A stretch of DNA of 5,879 nt, taken from positions 1-5,879 of the forward strand of contig JASHRY010000090.1 of assembly GCA_030037105.1 (NCBI GenBank). Reading direction: 5' to 3'. Shown here one piece after another: positions 1 to 5,873 of the stretch. Numbering within the stretch: the first letter of the stretch is position 1; every line of letters begins with the position of its first letter. This DNA is from Xanthobacteraceae bacterium. Its GTDB lineage: Bacteria; Pseudomonadota; Alphaproteobacteria; Rhizobiales; Xanthobacteraceae. Both the position numbers and the translations under genes were made by a program. The notes below the pieces were generated by a model. That model was given only the letters and a program-made list of their open reading frames with translations. It searched no databases and had not been told where the DNA came from.

Positions 1-942
1 GCCGAGCCGCATCAACTGGTCGTAGCGATAGCGCGGGATAAACGCCTTCACCATCGCGAACATGAAGAACACGGCGCCCGCCTTGAGCAGGAACCAGACG
101 ATGCCGGGTATCCACGTGAACGGCGGCACCGGGAACGGCGGCAGCCATCCGCCGAGGAACAGGATGGTGGCCATGGCGCACATGGTGGTGATCGCCACGT
201 ACTCGCCCATCATCAACATCATGTAAGGGGTCGAGCCGTATTCCACCATATAGCCGGCGACAAGCTCCGATTCCGCCTCGACCAGGTCGAACGGCGGCCG
301 ATTGGTCTCGGCCAGCGCCGAGACGAAGAAGATGACGAACATCGGCAGCAGCGGCAGCCAATACCAGCCGAGAAAACCCCACGCGCTGTTCTGCGCCTCG
401 ACAATGGCGGAGAGGTTGAGCGAACCGACGCAAAGCAGCACGGTGATGAGGACGAAGCCGATCGAGACCTCGTAAGACACCATCTGCGCGGCCGAGCGCA
501 GCGCCGCCAGGAACGGATACTTCGAGTTCGACGCCCAGCCGGCCATGATGACGCCGTAGACGCCGAGCGAAGAGACGGCGAAGAGATAGAGAATGCCGAC
601 GTTGATGTCGGCGATGACCCAGCCGCCGTTGACCGGGATCACCGCCCAGGCGGCGAGCGCCAACGTGCAGGTGACGAGCGGGGCGAGGAGAAACACGCCC
701 TTGTTGGCGCCGGCGGGAATGACCGGCTCCTTGAGCACGAACTTCAGCAGGTCGGCGAACGATTGGAACAAGCCCCAGGGACCGACCACATTCGGCCCGC
801 GCCTGATCTGCACCGCCGCCCAGATCTTGCGGTCGGCATAGAGCAGGTAGGCGACGACGACGAGCAGGACGACGAGCAGCAGCACGCTCTCGGCCACCAT
901 GACGACCAACGGCCAGATGTAGTCGGACCAGAACGCGGTCAT
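1..942 (-). CDS. nuoH: NADH-quinone oxidoreductase subunit H (NuoH), 3' end cut off by the window edge
   Basis: This is the membrane subunit of complex I that joins the peripheral arm to the membrane arm and lines the quinone chamber. The frame is open for 314 codons from ATG at 942 to base 1, with no stop in the window. Hydrophobic helices are visible at about residues 13-35, 82-104, 114-136, 157-179, 193-211, 245-267 and 281-301. Family signatures include [17 protein letters not shown] (residues 35-51), SYE with Glu158, and the long cytoplasmic loop at 211-236 ([20 protein letters not shown]), whose acidic residues belong to the quinone/proton entry region. The family is usually about 335-350 residues, so the last helix is probably missing here. 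The start is fixed by an AGAGGA Shine-Dalgarno 7 nt upstream. The gene begins 11 bp after the nuoG stop and is surely cotranscribed with it. Identification is very secure. Confidence 0.97.
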   Translation of the reverse strand, partial: MTAFWSDYIWPLVVMVAESVLLLVVLLVVVAYLLYADRKIWAAVQIRRGPNVVGPWGLFQSFADLLKFVLKEPVIPAGANKGVFLLAPLVTCTLALAAWAVIPVNGGWVIADINVGILYLFAVSSLGVYGVIMAGWASNSKYPFLAALRSAAQMVSYEVSIGFVLITVLLCVGSLNLSAIVEAQNSAWGFLGWYWLPLLPMFVIFFVSALAETNRPPFDLVEAESELVAGYMVEYGSTPYMMLMMGEYVAITTMCAMATILFLGGWLPPFPVPPFTWIPGIVWFLLKAGAVFFMFAMVKAFIPRYRYDQLMRLG

Positions 943-949
943 GGTTCAG

Positions 950-955
950 TCCTCT
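950..955 (-). promoter_or_regulatory. Ribosome binding site of nuoH
   Basis: On the minus strand AGAGGA ends 7 nt before the nuoH ATG. It shares two bases with the TAG stop of nuoG (954-956), so termination on nuoG and initiation on nuoH happen at nearly the same spot. This supports the chosen nuoH start. Confidence 0.75.
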
Positions 956-3032
956 ATCGCGCCGCCGCCACGGCCGCGCGGCCTGCGGCGATGGCCGAGC
1001 ATTGCGCCATCACCGCCGAACAGCGCGCGATCGGATTGGTGAAGTAGAAGTCTTCGACGCTCAAGCGAAACGGGGCCTTGTCGACGGCGCCGCCGCGCCG
1101 GGCGAGTTTTTCAATATCGACCGCATCGCCGGGCACAATCTGCCCGACGCGCATAAGATGCGGGTGGGCCTTGTACAGGGCCGCGCGCAAGGCGGCGAGC
1201 GAGTCGTAAGGCAGCCGCCGGCCGAGCACGTCCGAGAGCGCGCGCAGGATCGCCCAATCCTCGCGTGCGTCGCCCGGCGGGAACGAAGCGCGGGTCGCCA
1301 TCTGCACCCGGCCTTCGGTATTAACATAGGTCGCCGACTTCTCCGGATAGACCGCGCCCGGCAGCACCACGTCGGCGCGCGCCGCGCCGCGGTCGCCGTG
1401 GGTGCCGATATAGATCACGAAGGCACCCGCGGCGATCTCGATCTCGTCGACGCCGAGCAGGAAGAGAACATCGAGCGTGCCGGACGTCGCCATCTGCCGC
1501 GTGTTCAGGCCGCCCGGCCCCGGTACGAAGCCGAGATCGAGCGCGCCGACGCGCGCCGCGGCGCTGTGCAGAATGCAATATCCGTTCCAGCCGTCCTTCA
1601 CCGCGCCGAGATCGATCGCCGCCTTGGCCGCCAGCGATGCGACCGCCGCGCCGTCGGTGCGCGCCAAGGCTTCGGCGCCCAGAAGCACAAGCGGGCGCTC
1701 GGCCTTGCGCAACGCCTCGGCGAAGCTGTGGCGGGTGATGGCGGCGAGCGTCTCCGGGCCGGCGCCCAGATAATCGTAGCCGTAGGTGAGGTCCGCCTTG
1801 GGGCCGATCAGACCGATGGGGAAACTTTTGGCGCTGCGCCAACGCTTGCGGATGCGGGCGTTGAGGACGGCGGCTTCCTTGCGCGGATTGGCGCCGACGA
1901 TGAGGAGCGCATCCGCGGTATCGATCCCGGCGATGGTCGCATTGAACAGGTACGTGGCGCGGCCCCATGCCGGATCGAGCGCCGAGTCGCATTTGCGGCA
2001 ATCGAGGTTGCCGACGCCGAGCCGCGTCAGCAAATCCTTGAGCGCGAAAATCTCCTCGACGGCGGCGAGGTCACCGACCAGCGCGCCCACCCGCCTGGGA
2101 TTGGCCCGCGCGAGTTTGTCGGCGATCGCGGCGAAGGCCTCGCGCCACGACGCCGGGCGCAAGCGGCCTTTCGCGCGCAGATAGGGCTGATCGAGCCGCT
2201 GCGAACGCAGGCCGTCGATCACGTGCCGGGTCTTGTCGGAAATCCACTCTTCGTTGATGTCGTCGTTCACCCGCGGCAGAATGCGCATGACTTCGCGCCC
2301 GCGCGTGTCAATGCGGATCGCCGAACCGAGCGCGTCCATGACGTCGATCGATTCGGTCTTGTTGAGCTCCCACGGCCGCGCCGCAAACTCGTAGGGCTTG
2401 GAGGTCAAGGCGCCGACCGGGCAGAGATCGACGACGTTGCCCTGCAGCTCCGAGACCATCGCCTCTTCGAGATAGGTGGTGATCTCCATGTCCTCGCCGC
2501 GGCCGATGGCGCCGAGCTCGGGGACGCCGGCGACCTCGGTCGCAAAGCGCACGCAGCGCGTGCACTGGATGCAGCGGTTCATCGCGGTCTTGACCAGCGC
2601 GCCGAGATATTTGTCCGCGACCGCGCGCTTGTTCTCACGGAAGCGGCTCTGGTCGACGCCGTAGGCCATGGCCTGGTCCTGCAGGTCGCATTCGCCACCC
2701 TGATCGCAAATCGGGCAGTCGAGCGGATGATTGATGAGCAGGAATTCCATCACGCCTTCGCGCGCCTTGCGCACCATCGGCGAGCGGGTGCTGAGCACCT
2801 TGGGCGAACCGTCCTTATTCGGCATCAGATCCTTGACGCCCATGGCGCAAGACGCCTGCGGCTTCGGTACGCCGACAACCTCGATGAGGCACATGCGGCA
2901 ATTGCCGGCGATCGACAGCCGCTCGTGGAAGCAGAAGCGCGGAATCTCGGCGCCCGCCGCTTCGCACGCCTGCAGCAGCGTGTATTCCGGTGGAACGTCG
3001 ATCTCCCTGCCGTCGACGATAAGCTTGGTCAT
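954..3032 (-). CDS. nuoG: NADH-quinone oxidoreductase subunit G (NuoG), iron-sulfur subunit
   Basis: This is the large 692-residue iron-sulfur subunit of the peripheral arm, carrying electrons from NuoE/F towards the membrane arm. The N-terminal 2Fe-2S domain holds C34, C45, C48 and C62 (N1b). Next come the His-Cys cluster N5 (H102, C106, C109, C115) and N4 (C154, C157, C160, C204). From about residue 220 a molybdopterin-oxidoreductase-like domain follows with no obvious cofactor role. The extra N7 cysteine motif of Escherichia coli NuoG is not visible around 220-260, as expected for the shorter alphaproteobacterial form. The frame stays open back to 3197, but that part lies in nuoF. The start MTKLIVDGREID at 3032 is preferred because AAGGA sits 6 nt upstream; the in-frame ATG at 3038 would touch that AAGGA. 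The ATG overlaps the stop of a preceding 28-codon ORF as ATGA. Confidence 0.97.
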   Translation of the reverse strand: MTKLIVDGREIDVPPEYTLLQACEAAGAEIPRFCFHERLSIAGNCRMCLIEVVGVPKPQASCAMGVKDLMPNKDGSPKVLSTRSPMVRKAREGVMEFLLINHPLDCPICDQGGECDLQDQAMAYGVDQSRFRENKRAVADKYLGALVKTAMNRCIQCTRCVRFATEVAGVPELGAIGRGEDMEITTYLEEAMVSELQGNVVDLCPVGALTSKPYEFAARPWELNKTESIDVMDALGSAIRIDTRGREVMRILPRVNDDINEEWISDKTRHVIDGLRSQRLDQPYLRAKGRLRPASWREAFAAIADKLARANPRRVGALVGDLAAVEEIFALKDLLTRLGVGNLDCRKCDSALDPAWGRATYLFNATIAGIDTADALLIVGANPRKEAAVLNARIRKRWRSAKSFPIGLIGPKADLTYGYDYLGAGPETLAAITRHSFAEALRKAERPLVLLGAEALARTDGAAVASLAAKAAIDLGAVKDGWNGYCILHSAAARVGALDLGFVPGPGGLNTRQMATSGTLDVLFLLGVDEIEIAAGAFVIYIGTHGDRGAARADVVLPGAVYPEKSATYVNTEGRVQMATRASFPPGDAREDWAILRALSDVLGRRLPYDSLAALRAALYKAHPHLMRVGQIVPGDAVDIEKLARRGGAVDKAPFRLSVEDFYFTNPIARCSAVMAQCSAIAAGRAAVAAAR

Positions 3033-3115
3033 CGACATTCCTTGGTCGCGAACGGACCGGCGCCCCGGATTTTCTGAAGAACCCGGACGACCATCTCGCT
3101 TGGCTGCTTCGCCAT
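3029..3115 (-). CDS. Possible 28-residue small protein or leader peptide between nuoF and nuoG
   Basis: I do not recognise this ORF. It encodes 28 residues beginning MAKQPSEMVVRVLQKIRG and ending FATKECR; there is no membrane segment and it is basic. Three signs favour real translation: an AGGAG Shine-Dalgarno 8 nt before its ATG, a start 11 bp after the nuoF stop, and a TGA stop that overlaps the nuoG ATG as ATGA. It fills nearly the whole 94-bp nuoF-nuoG spacer, otherwise the longest gap between the nuo genes here. It may be a small accessory peptide, or simply a coupling ORF that delivers ribosomes to nuoG, whose own AAGGA lies inside it. A chance ORF of this length is also possible in GC-rich DNA, so function is unassigned. 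Conservation of the peptide in related genomes would decide. Confidence 0.5.
   Translation of the reverse strand: MAKQPSEMVVRVLQKIRGAGPFATKECR
3039..3043 (-). promoter_or_regulatory. Ribosome binding site that decides the nuoG start
   Basis: AAGGA on the minus strand lies 6 nt before ATG 3032 and 0 nt before the in-frame ATG at 3038. Only the 3032 start has workable spacing. The site is embedded in the last codons of the 28-codon ORF, so translation of that ORF would pass over it. Confidence 0.7.
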
Positions 3116-3123
3116 TCTCTTCG

Positions 3124-3128
3124 CTCCT
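3124..3128 (-). promoter_or_regulatory. Ribosome binding site of the 28-codon ORF
   Basis: AGGAG on the minus strand overlaps the TAG stop of nuoF (3127-3129) and lies 8 nt before ATG 3115. It is the best-spaced Shine-Dalgarno in the window and is too far from the nuoG ATG (over 90 nt) to serve it. This is the main evidence that the small ORF is translated. Confidence 0.6.
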
Positions 3129-4467
3129 ACTCCGCCGCCGCCGGCACCGGCGGATCGAGCACGCCGCCTTCGGTGACGGCGTCGGCCGCGTCGGCATGGG
3201 CGGTATATTCGTCGATCCGCCGCTCGATCTCGGCGCGGAAATGGCGGATGAGGCCCTGCACCGGCCAAGCGGCGCCGTCGCCGAAAGCGCAGATGGTGTG
3301 GCCTTCGATCTGGGTGGTCACCTCCATCAGCATGTCGATCTCGCGCTTGAAGGCGCGGCCCTCGGCCATGCGCGTGAGCACCCGCCACATCCAGCCCATG
3401 CCTTCGCGGCAGGGCGTGCACTGGCCGCAGCTCTCATGCTTGTAGAAATAGGAAATCCGGGCCATGGCGCGCACGATATCGGCCGATTTGTCCATGACGA
3501 TCACCGCGGCCGTGCCCAGCGCCGACTTCTTCTCGCGGCAGCCGTCGAAGTCCATGAGCAACGTGTCGGCCTGGTCGGGACCCGCGGGCACGAGCGGCAT
3601 CGACGAGCCGCCCGGAATCACCGCGAGCAGATTGCTCCAGCCGCCGCGCACGCCGCCGGCATGCTTCTCGATCAGCTCGCGCAGCGGCGTGCCCATCGCC
3701 TCTTCGACGTTGCACGGCCGCTCGACGTGGCCGGAAATGCAGAAGAGCTTGGTGCCGGTATTGTTCGGCCGACCGATCCCAGCGAACCAGGACGCGCCGC
3801 GCCGCATGATGTCGGGTATTTGGGCGATGGTCTCGACGTTGTTGACCGTGGTCGGGCAGCCGTAGAGGCCCATATTGGCCGGGAACGGCGGCTTCAATCG
3901 CGGCATTCCCTTCTTGCCTTCGAGGCTCTCAAGCAGCGCCGTCTCCTCGCCGCAGATATAGGCGCCGGCGCCGTGATGCACGATGATGTCGAAGTCGAAG
4001 CCGTGGACGTTGTTCTTGCCGATGAGCCTGGCGTCGTAGGCCTGCTGCACGGCGGCTTCCAGCCGTTCGCGTTCGCGCACGAATTCGCCGCGCACATAGA
4101 TGTAGCAGGTATGCGCGCCCATGGCGCAGCCGGCGATGAGGCATCCTTCCACCAGCAGATGCGGATCGTGGCGCAGTATCTCGCGGTCCTTGCAGGTGCC
4201 TGGTTCCGACTCGTCGGCGTTGACCACGAGATAGTTCGGCCGGCCGTCGGACTGCTTGGGCATGAACGACCATTTGAGGCCGGTCGGGAATCCGGCGCCG
4301 CCGCGGCCGCGCTGGCCCGACGCCTTGACCTCGTTGATGATGGCGTCGCGGCCTTTTTCCAGGATCGCCTTGGTGCCGTCCCAGGCGCCGCGCGCGCGCG
4401 CGCCGGCAACACCCCAATCGTGCCGGCCGTAGAGGTTCTTGAAGATACGGTCGTTGTCAGCGAGCAT
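3127..4467 (-). CDS. nuoF: NADH-quinone oxidoreductase subunit F (NuoF), NADH- and FMN-binding subunit
   Basis: This 446-residue subunit oxidises NADH at bound FMN and hands electrons to the iron-sulfur chain. The glycine-rich nucleotide-binding motif [13 protein letters not shown] is at residues 54-66 and [14 protein letters not shown] at 83-96. The FMN/NADH pocket segment [19 protein letters not shown] is at 166-184. The 4Fe-4S N3 ligands are C347, C350 and C353 in ESCGQCTPC, with C393 in [10 protein letters not shown]. Length and N-terminus ([14 protein letters not shown]) fit alphaproteobacterial NuoF. It starts 3 nt after the nuoE TAA (TAAAAAATG), with no strong Shine-Dalgarno close by (a GAGG lies about 13 nt upstream), so translational coupling to nuoE is likely. 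Codons for residues 22-27 include a (CG)7 run at 4389-4402. There is no sign of damage. Confidence 0.98.
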   Translation of the reverse strand: MLADNDRIFKNLYGRHDWGVAGARARGAWDGTKAILEKGRDAIINEVKASGQRGRGGAGFPTGLKWSFMPKQSDGRPNYLVVNADESEPGTCKDREILRHDPHLLVEGCLIAGCAMGAHTCYIYVRGEFVRERERLEAAVQQAYDARLIGKNNVHGFDFDIIVHHGAGAYICGEETALLESLEGKKGMPRLKPPFPANMGLYGCPTTVNNVETIAQIPDIMRRGASWFAGIGRPNNTGTKLFCISGHVERPCNVEEAMGTPLRELIEKHAGGVRGGWSNLLAVIPGGSSMPLVPAGPDQADTLLMDFDGCREKKSALGTAAVIVMDKSADIVRAMARISYFYKHESCGQCTPCREGMGWMWRVLTRMAEGRAFKREIDMLMEVTTQIEGHTICAFGDGAAWPVQGLIRHFRAEIERRIDEYTAHADAADAVTEGGVLDPPVPAAAE

Positions 4468-4470
4468 TTT

Positions 4471-5178
4471 TTATCGGCGCCTCGGATCGGTTGCATCGGC
4501 GATCGGGGCTTTTGGCACCGCAGCCTGGTGAACGTTCGCGGCTTCGTCCGGCGACGCCGGCTTGCCGCGGCCGGCGTAGATCGATGAATCGGTCAGCGTG
4601 GTCTCGCCGCCCACCGGCGCCGAGCACTGCCGCTCGATCTGCGGGCCCGGCTTCGGCTGTCGTCCCGCGGCCAGGGCGTTGAGAATGCGAGTCAGCGTTT
4701 CCGGCGTAAGGTCCTCATAGTAATCGTAGTTGATTTGCACCATCGGCGCGTTGACGCAGGCGCCCAGGCATTCGACCTCGGTCCAGGAGAACATGCCGTC
4801 GGCGGCAACGCGGTCATGCTCGCCGATCAGGCGCTTGCAGACCTTCTTCAGCTCTTCCGAGCCACGCAGCATGCACGGCGTGGTGCCGCAGAGCTGCACG
4901 TGAAATCGCCCCACCGGGGAAAGATTGAACATGGTGTAGAAGGTGGCGACTTCGAGCACGCGGATCTTCGCCATGCCGAGCATGTCCGCCACCGCCTCGA
5001 TCGCCTTCTGCGGCAGCCAGCCGCCCGATTGCTCCTGCGCCCGCCAGAGGATCGGGATCACCGCCGATTGCCGGCGGCCCGGCGGATATTTGCCAATCTG
5101 CACCTTCGCCCATTCCAGATTGGCCGGGGTGAAGGCAAAGCTCGGCGGCTGCTTCTCGGCGAGGCGGCGCACGCTCAT
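4471..5178 (-). CDS. nuoE: NADH-quinone oxidoreductase subunit E (NuoE), 2Fe-2S thioredoxin-like subunit
   Basis: This 235-residue subunit pairs with NuoF at the NADH-oxidising tip. An N-terminal helical part (about 15-85, with [12 protein letters not shown] and [11 protein letters not shown]) is followed by a thioredoxin-like 2Fe-2S domain. The N1a ligands are C97 and C102 (CGTTPC) and C137 and C141 (CLGAC). The tail from about 172 is Pro/Ala/Gly-rich and looks disordered; such extensions are common in alphaproteobacterial NuoE and absent from the shorter enterobacterial protein. The start MSVRRLA matches what I recall of relatives. A GGGGA 7 nt upstream can act as Shine-Dalgarno. Unusually, the start codon, the ribosome binding site and the first seven bases of the gene lie inside a repeat element (5172-5367), and the ATG overlaps the stop of the upstream 74-codon ORF as ATGA. 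The expected upstream neighbour nuoD is not present in the window. Confidence 0.97.
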   Translation of the reverse strand: MSVRRLAEKQPPSFAFTPANLEWAKVQIGKYPPGRRQSAVIPILWRAQEQSGGWLPQKAIEAVADMLGMAKIRVLEVATFYTMFNLSPVGRFHVQLCGTTPCMLRGSEELKKVCKRLIGEHDRVAADGMFSWTEVECLGACVNAPMVQINYDYYEDLTPETLTRILNALAAGRQPKPGPQIERQCSAPVGGETTLTDSSIYAGRGKPASPDEAANVHQAAVPKAPIADATDPRRR

Positions 5179-5185
5179 CGGTCGA

Positions 5186-5190
5186 TCCCC
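5186..5190 (-). promoter_or_regulatory. Probable ribosome binding site of nuoE, inside the repeat element
   Basis: GGGGA on the minus strand ends 7 nt before the nuoE ATG. It belongs to the short repeat copy; the same place in the long copy (5407-5411) reads GTGGA, a weaker match. One of the three differences between the left arms therefore improves the site that nuoE uses. Confidence 0.5.
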
Positions 5191-5199
5191 GCCGCAGCG

Positions 5200-5239
5200 C
5201 TCCCTCCCCCTGCAAGGGGGAGGGTCGGGGTGGGGGTCG
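5200..5239. repeat. GC-rich hairpin, inner end of the short copy
   Basis: CCCTCCCCCT and AGGGGGAGGG form a perfect 10-bp stem around the loop GCA (5202-5224), followed by the GT-rich stretch TCGGGGTGGGGGTCG. On the coding strand it is read as the [12 protein letters not shown] tail. No T-run follows on the minus strand, so it does not look like an intrinsic terminator. Confidence 0.8.
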
Positions 5240-5331
5240 CTTGCCGCAGGCGCAGTCTGAAGACAGCTTCCCGGCGCAAGCGACGCGCGCGGGCGGTCAT
5301 CGCTTTCGTCCGCGAGAACCGCGAGGCCGCA

Positions 5332-5367
5332 GACCCCCTCCCATCCTCCCCCTTGCAGGGGGAGGAG
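5332..5367. repeat. GC-rich hairpin, outer end of the short copy
   Basis: TCCTCCCCCT and AGGGGGAGGA form a 10-bp stem around TGC, preceded by GACCCCCTCCCA. Its reverse complement aligns with the hairpin at 5200-5239, so the two behave as imperfect terminal inverted repeats. It is identical to 5838-5873. Confidence 0.8.
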
Positions 5368-5392
5368 CAGTGAAGCCGCGCACGCCGAGCAG
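5368..5392. other. 25-bp spacer between the two element copies
   Basis: This is the only sequence between the copies that neither shares. On the minus strand it follows ATGAGCG and reads CTGCTCGGCGTGCGCGGCTT before the next hairpin. It resembles the nuoE 5' end (ATGAGCGTGCGCCGCCTCG) if a gap of about 9 bases is allowed, which may be chance. No promoter or other site is evident in it. Confidence 0.4.
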
Positions 5393-5395
5393 CGC

Positions 5396-5806
5396 TCATC
5401 GGTCGATCCACGCCGCAGCGCTCCCTCCCCCTGAAAGGGGGAGGGTCGGGGTGGGGGTCGCCTGCCGCAATTTCAATGCCTCGGCCATGCATGCGATCTC
5501 TTGCCAAACCCCCTCGATGTTCCTCAATGCATCATTGTTCCAGAACCGGAGTACGGTTATGCCCTTGGATTGCAGCCACCGCGACCGGCGCACATCGTGA
5601 GCTTGATGACGCGGCTCATTGTGCTCTCCGCCATCGACTTCGATAGCAAGCCTGATGGCCGGACAATAGAAATCCACCACATATCGCCCGAGCGGATGCT
5701 GACGGCGAAAATTCAAGCCCGCCATTTGACCGCGTTGCAGGACATACCAGAGCTTCTTCTCGGCTTCGGTGGCTTCCCGGCGCAAGCGACGCGCGCGGGC
5801 GGTCAT
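5396..5806 (-). CDS. DUF559 family protein (Vsr-like, PD-(D/E)XK-type endonuclease fold), intact
   Basis: This 136-residue protein has the full DUF559 core: [16 protein letters not shown] (5-20), [16 protein letters not shown] (33-48), IEVDGGEH (55-62) and VLRFWNND (85-92). Asp45, Glu56 and Asp58 are candidate metal-binding residues of a PD-(D/E)XK-like nuclease; DUF559 is related to very-short-patch-repair endonucleases, but its substrate is generally unknown. It has no link to complex I chemistry. From about residue 114 the tail ([15 protein letters not shown] onward) is a translation of the repeat hairpin, not a domain. The start at 5806 is the first family-like Met; the frame stays open upstream to the window edge through the hairpin, no clear Shine-Dalgarno is visible, and many relatives have a few more N-terminal residues. 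The TGA stop overlaps a downstream ATG as ATGA. The gene sits where nuoD would be expected, inside a repeat-bounded element. Confidence 0.88.
   Translation of the reverse strand: MTARARRLRREATEAEKKLWYVLQRGQMAGLNFRRQHPLGRYVVDFYCPAIRLAIEVDGGEHNEPRHQAHDVRRSRWLQSKGITVLRFWNNDALRNIEGVWQEIACMAEALKLRQATPTPTLPLSGGGSAAAWIDR
5421..5460. repeat. GC-rich hairpin, inner end of the full element
   Basis: The stem is the same as at 5200-5239, but the loop is GAA in place of GCA. It lies inside the DUF559 reading frame and encodes the [12 protein letters not shown] tail. It forms an imperfect inverted repeat with 5838-5873. Confidence 0.8.
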
Positions 5807-5837
5807 CGCTTTCGTCCGCGAGAACCGCGAGGCCGCA

Positions 5838-5873
5838 GACCCCCTCCCATCCTCCCCCTTGCAGGGGGAGGAG
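5838..5873. repeat. GC-rich hairpin, outer end of the full element
   Basis: This is identical to 5332-5367. It lies 32 bp upstream of the DUF559 ATG, in the expected leader of that gene, where it could form a stable RNA stem. The window ends six bases beyond it, so what lies outside cannot be seen. Confidence 0.8.

Larger units (their letters stand above)
5172..5367 (-). mobile_element. Short, internally deleted copy of the DUF559 repeat element (MITE-like)
   Basis: This 196-bp copy shares both ends with the longer element at 5393-5873. Its 5172-5248 arm matches 5393-5469 with 3 differences in 77 bp, and its 5266-5367 arm matches 5772-5873 at all 102 positions. Between the arms it has only 17 bp (5249-5265) where the long copy has 302 bp, a net loss of 285 bp or 95 codons. 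The reading frame is kept, joining the first 12 residues of the nuclease to its last 26 or so. GC-rich hairpins lie near both ends. It overlaps the first seven bases of nuoE. The residues next to the junction (LRLRQ here, LKLRQ in the long copy) use different codons, so this copy may descend from a different family member instead of from its neighbour. Non-autonomous mobility is inference. Confidence 0.7.
5175..5399 (-). pseudogene. 74-codon ORF through the short repeat copy, a relic of a DUF559 gene
   Basis: The reading frame starts at the ATG that overlaps the DUF559 stop (5396-5399) and ends at a TGA that overlaps the nuoE ATG (5175-5178). Residues 1-33 read through the 25-bp spacer and the outer hairpin. 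Residue 34 is the ATG at 5300, where [12 protein letters not shown] reproduces the first 12 residues of the full DUF559 protein. It then jumps to [18 protein letters not shown] and the shared C-terminus ending GIDR. The whole nuclease core, including its acidic residues and the RFWNND motif, is missing, so no nuclease activity is possible. It is best read as a decayed or deleted gene that could still be translated and carry ribosomes into nuoE. Whether it is translated is unknown. Confidence 0.55.
5393..5873 (-). mobile_element. Full-length repeat element carrying the DUF559 gene
   Basis: This 481-bp unit is defined by comparison with the short copy: identity to it starts at 5393 and ends at 5873, six bases from the window edge, so the outer boundary could lie slightly further out. 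It contains the whole DUF559 gene and has an imperfect GC-rich palindrome at each end (5421-5460 and 5838-5873), arranged as inverted repeats of one another. No transposase of a known family, no conventional IS ends and no clear target duplication are visible. The layout (nuclease-family gene between hairpin repeats, plus a deleted derivative next to it) resembles REP/RAYT or autonomous/MITE pairs. Whether it moves by the DUF559 protein is a hypothesis. Confidence 0.6.

Noticed and set aside
219..404. 61-codon minus-strand frame inside nuoH
   Set aside because: It lies in another frame of the continuous NuoH reading frame and has Arg/Ser-rich shadow composition.
1002..3077. 691-codon open frame on the plus strand opposite nuoG
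   Set aside because: It is the mirror of a GC-rich coding gene: the protein is Arg/Ala/Asp/His-rich with no recognisable domain, and the opposite strand carries NuoG with all its cluster ligands.
3033..3197. Longer nuoG starting at 3197 with 55 extra residues
   Set aside because: The extension overlaps the nuoF 3' end and encodes an Arg/Ser-rich stretch unlike NuoG. The start at 3032 gives the family N-terminus with a well-spaced AAGGA.
2731..4587. 618-codon open frame on the plus strand opposite nuoF and the nuoG 5' end
   Set aside because: It spans two real genes and their junction and has shadow-like composition and no family motifs.
5200..5367. Hairpins as rho-independent terminators
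   Set aside because: The stems are strong but no T-run follows on the transcribed strand, and the same palindromes recur at both element ends and inside a coding frame, which fits a repeat family better.
4735..5373. Plus-strand frames of 212 and 119 codons across nuoE, the repeats and the DUF559 gene
   Set aside because: They are shadows of nuoE and DUF559; their apparent low-complexity [19 protein letters not shown] stretches are just the palindromes read on the other strand.
5396..5806. DUF559 as the Vsr mismatch endonuclease of a DNA methyltransferase system
   Set aside because: No methyltransferase or restriction gene is in the window, and the motifs (VDGGEH, LRFWNND) are those of DUF559 rather than Vsr itself.
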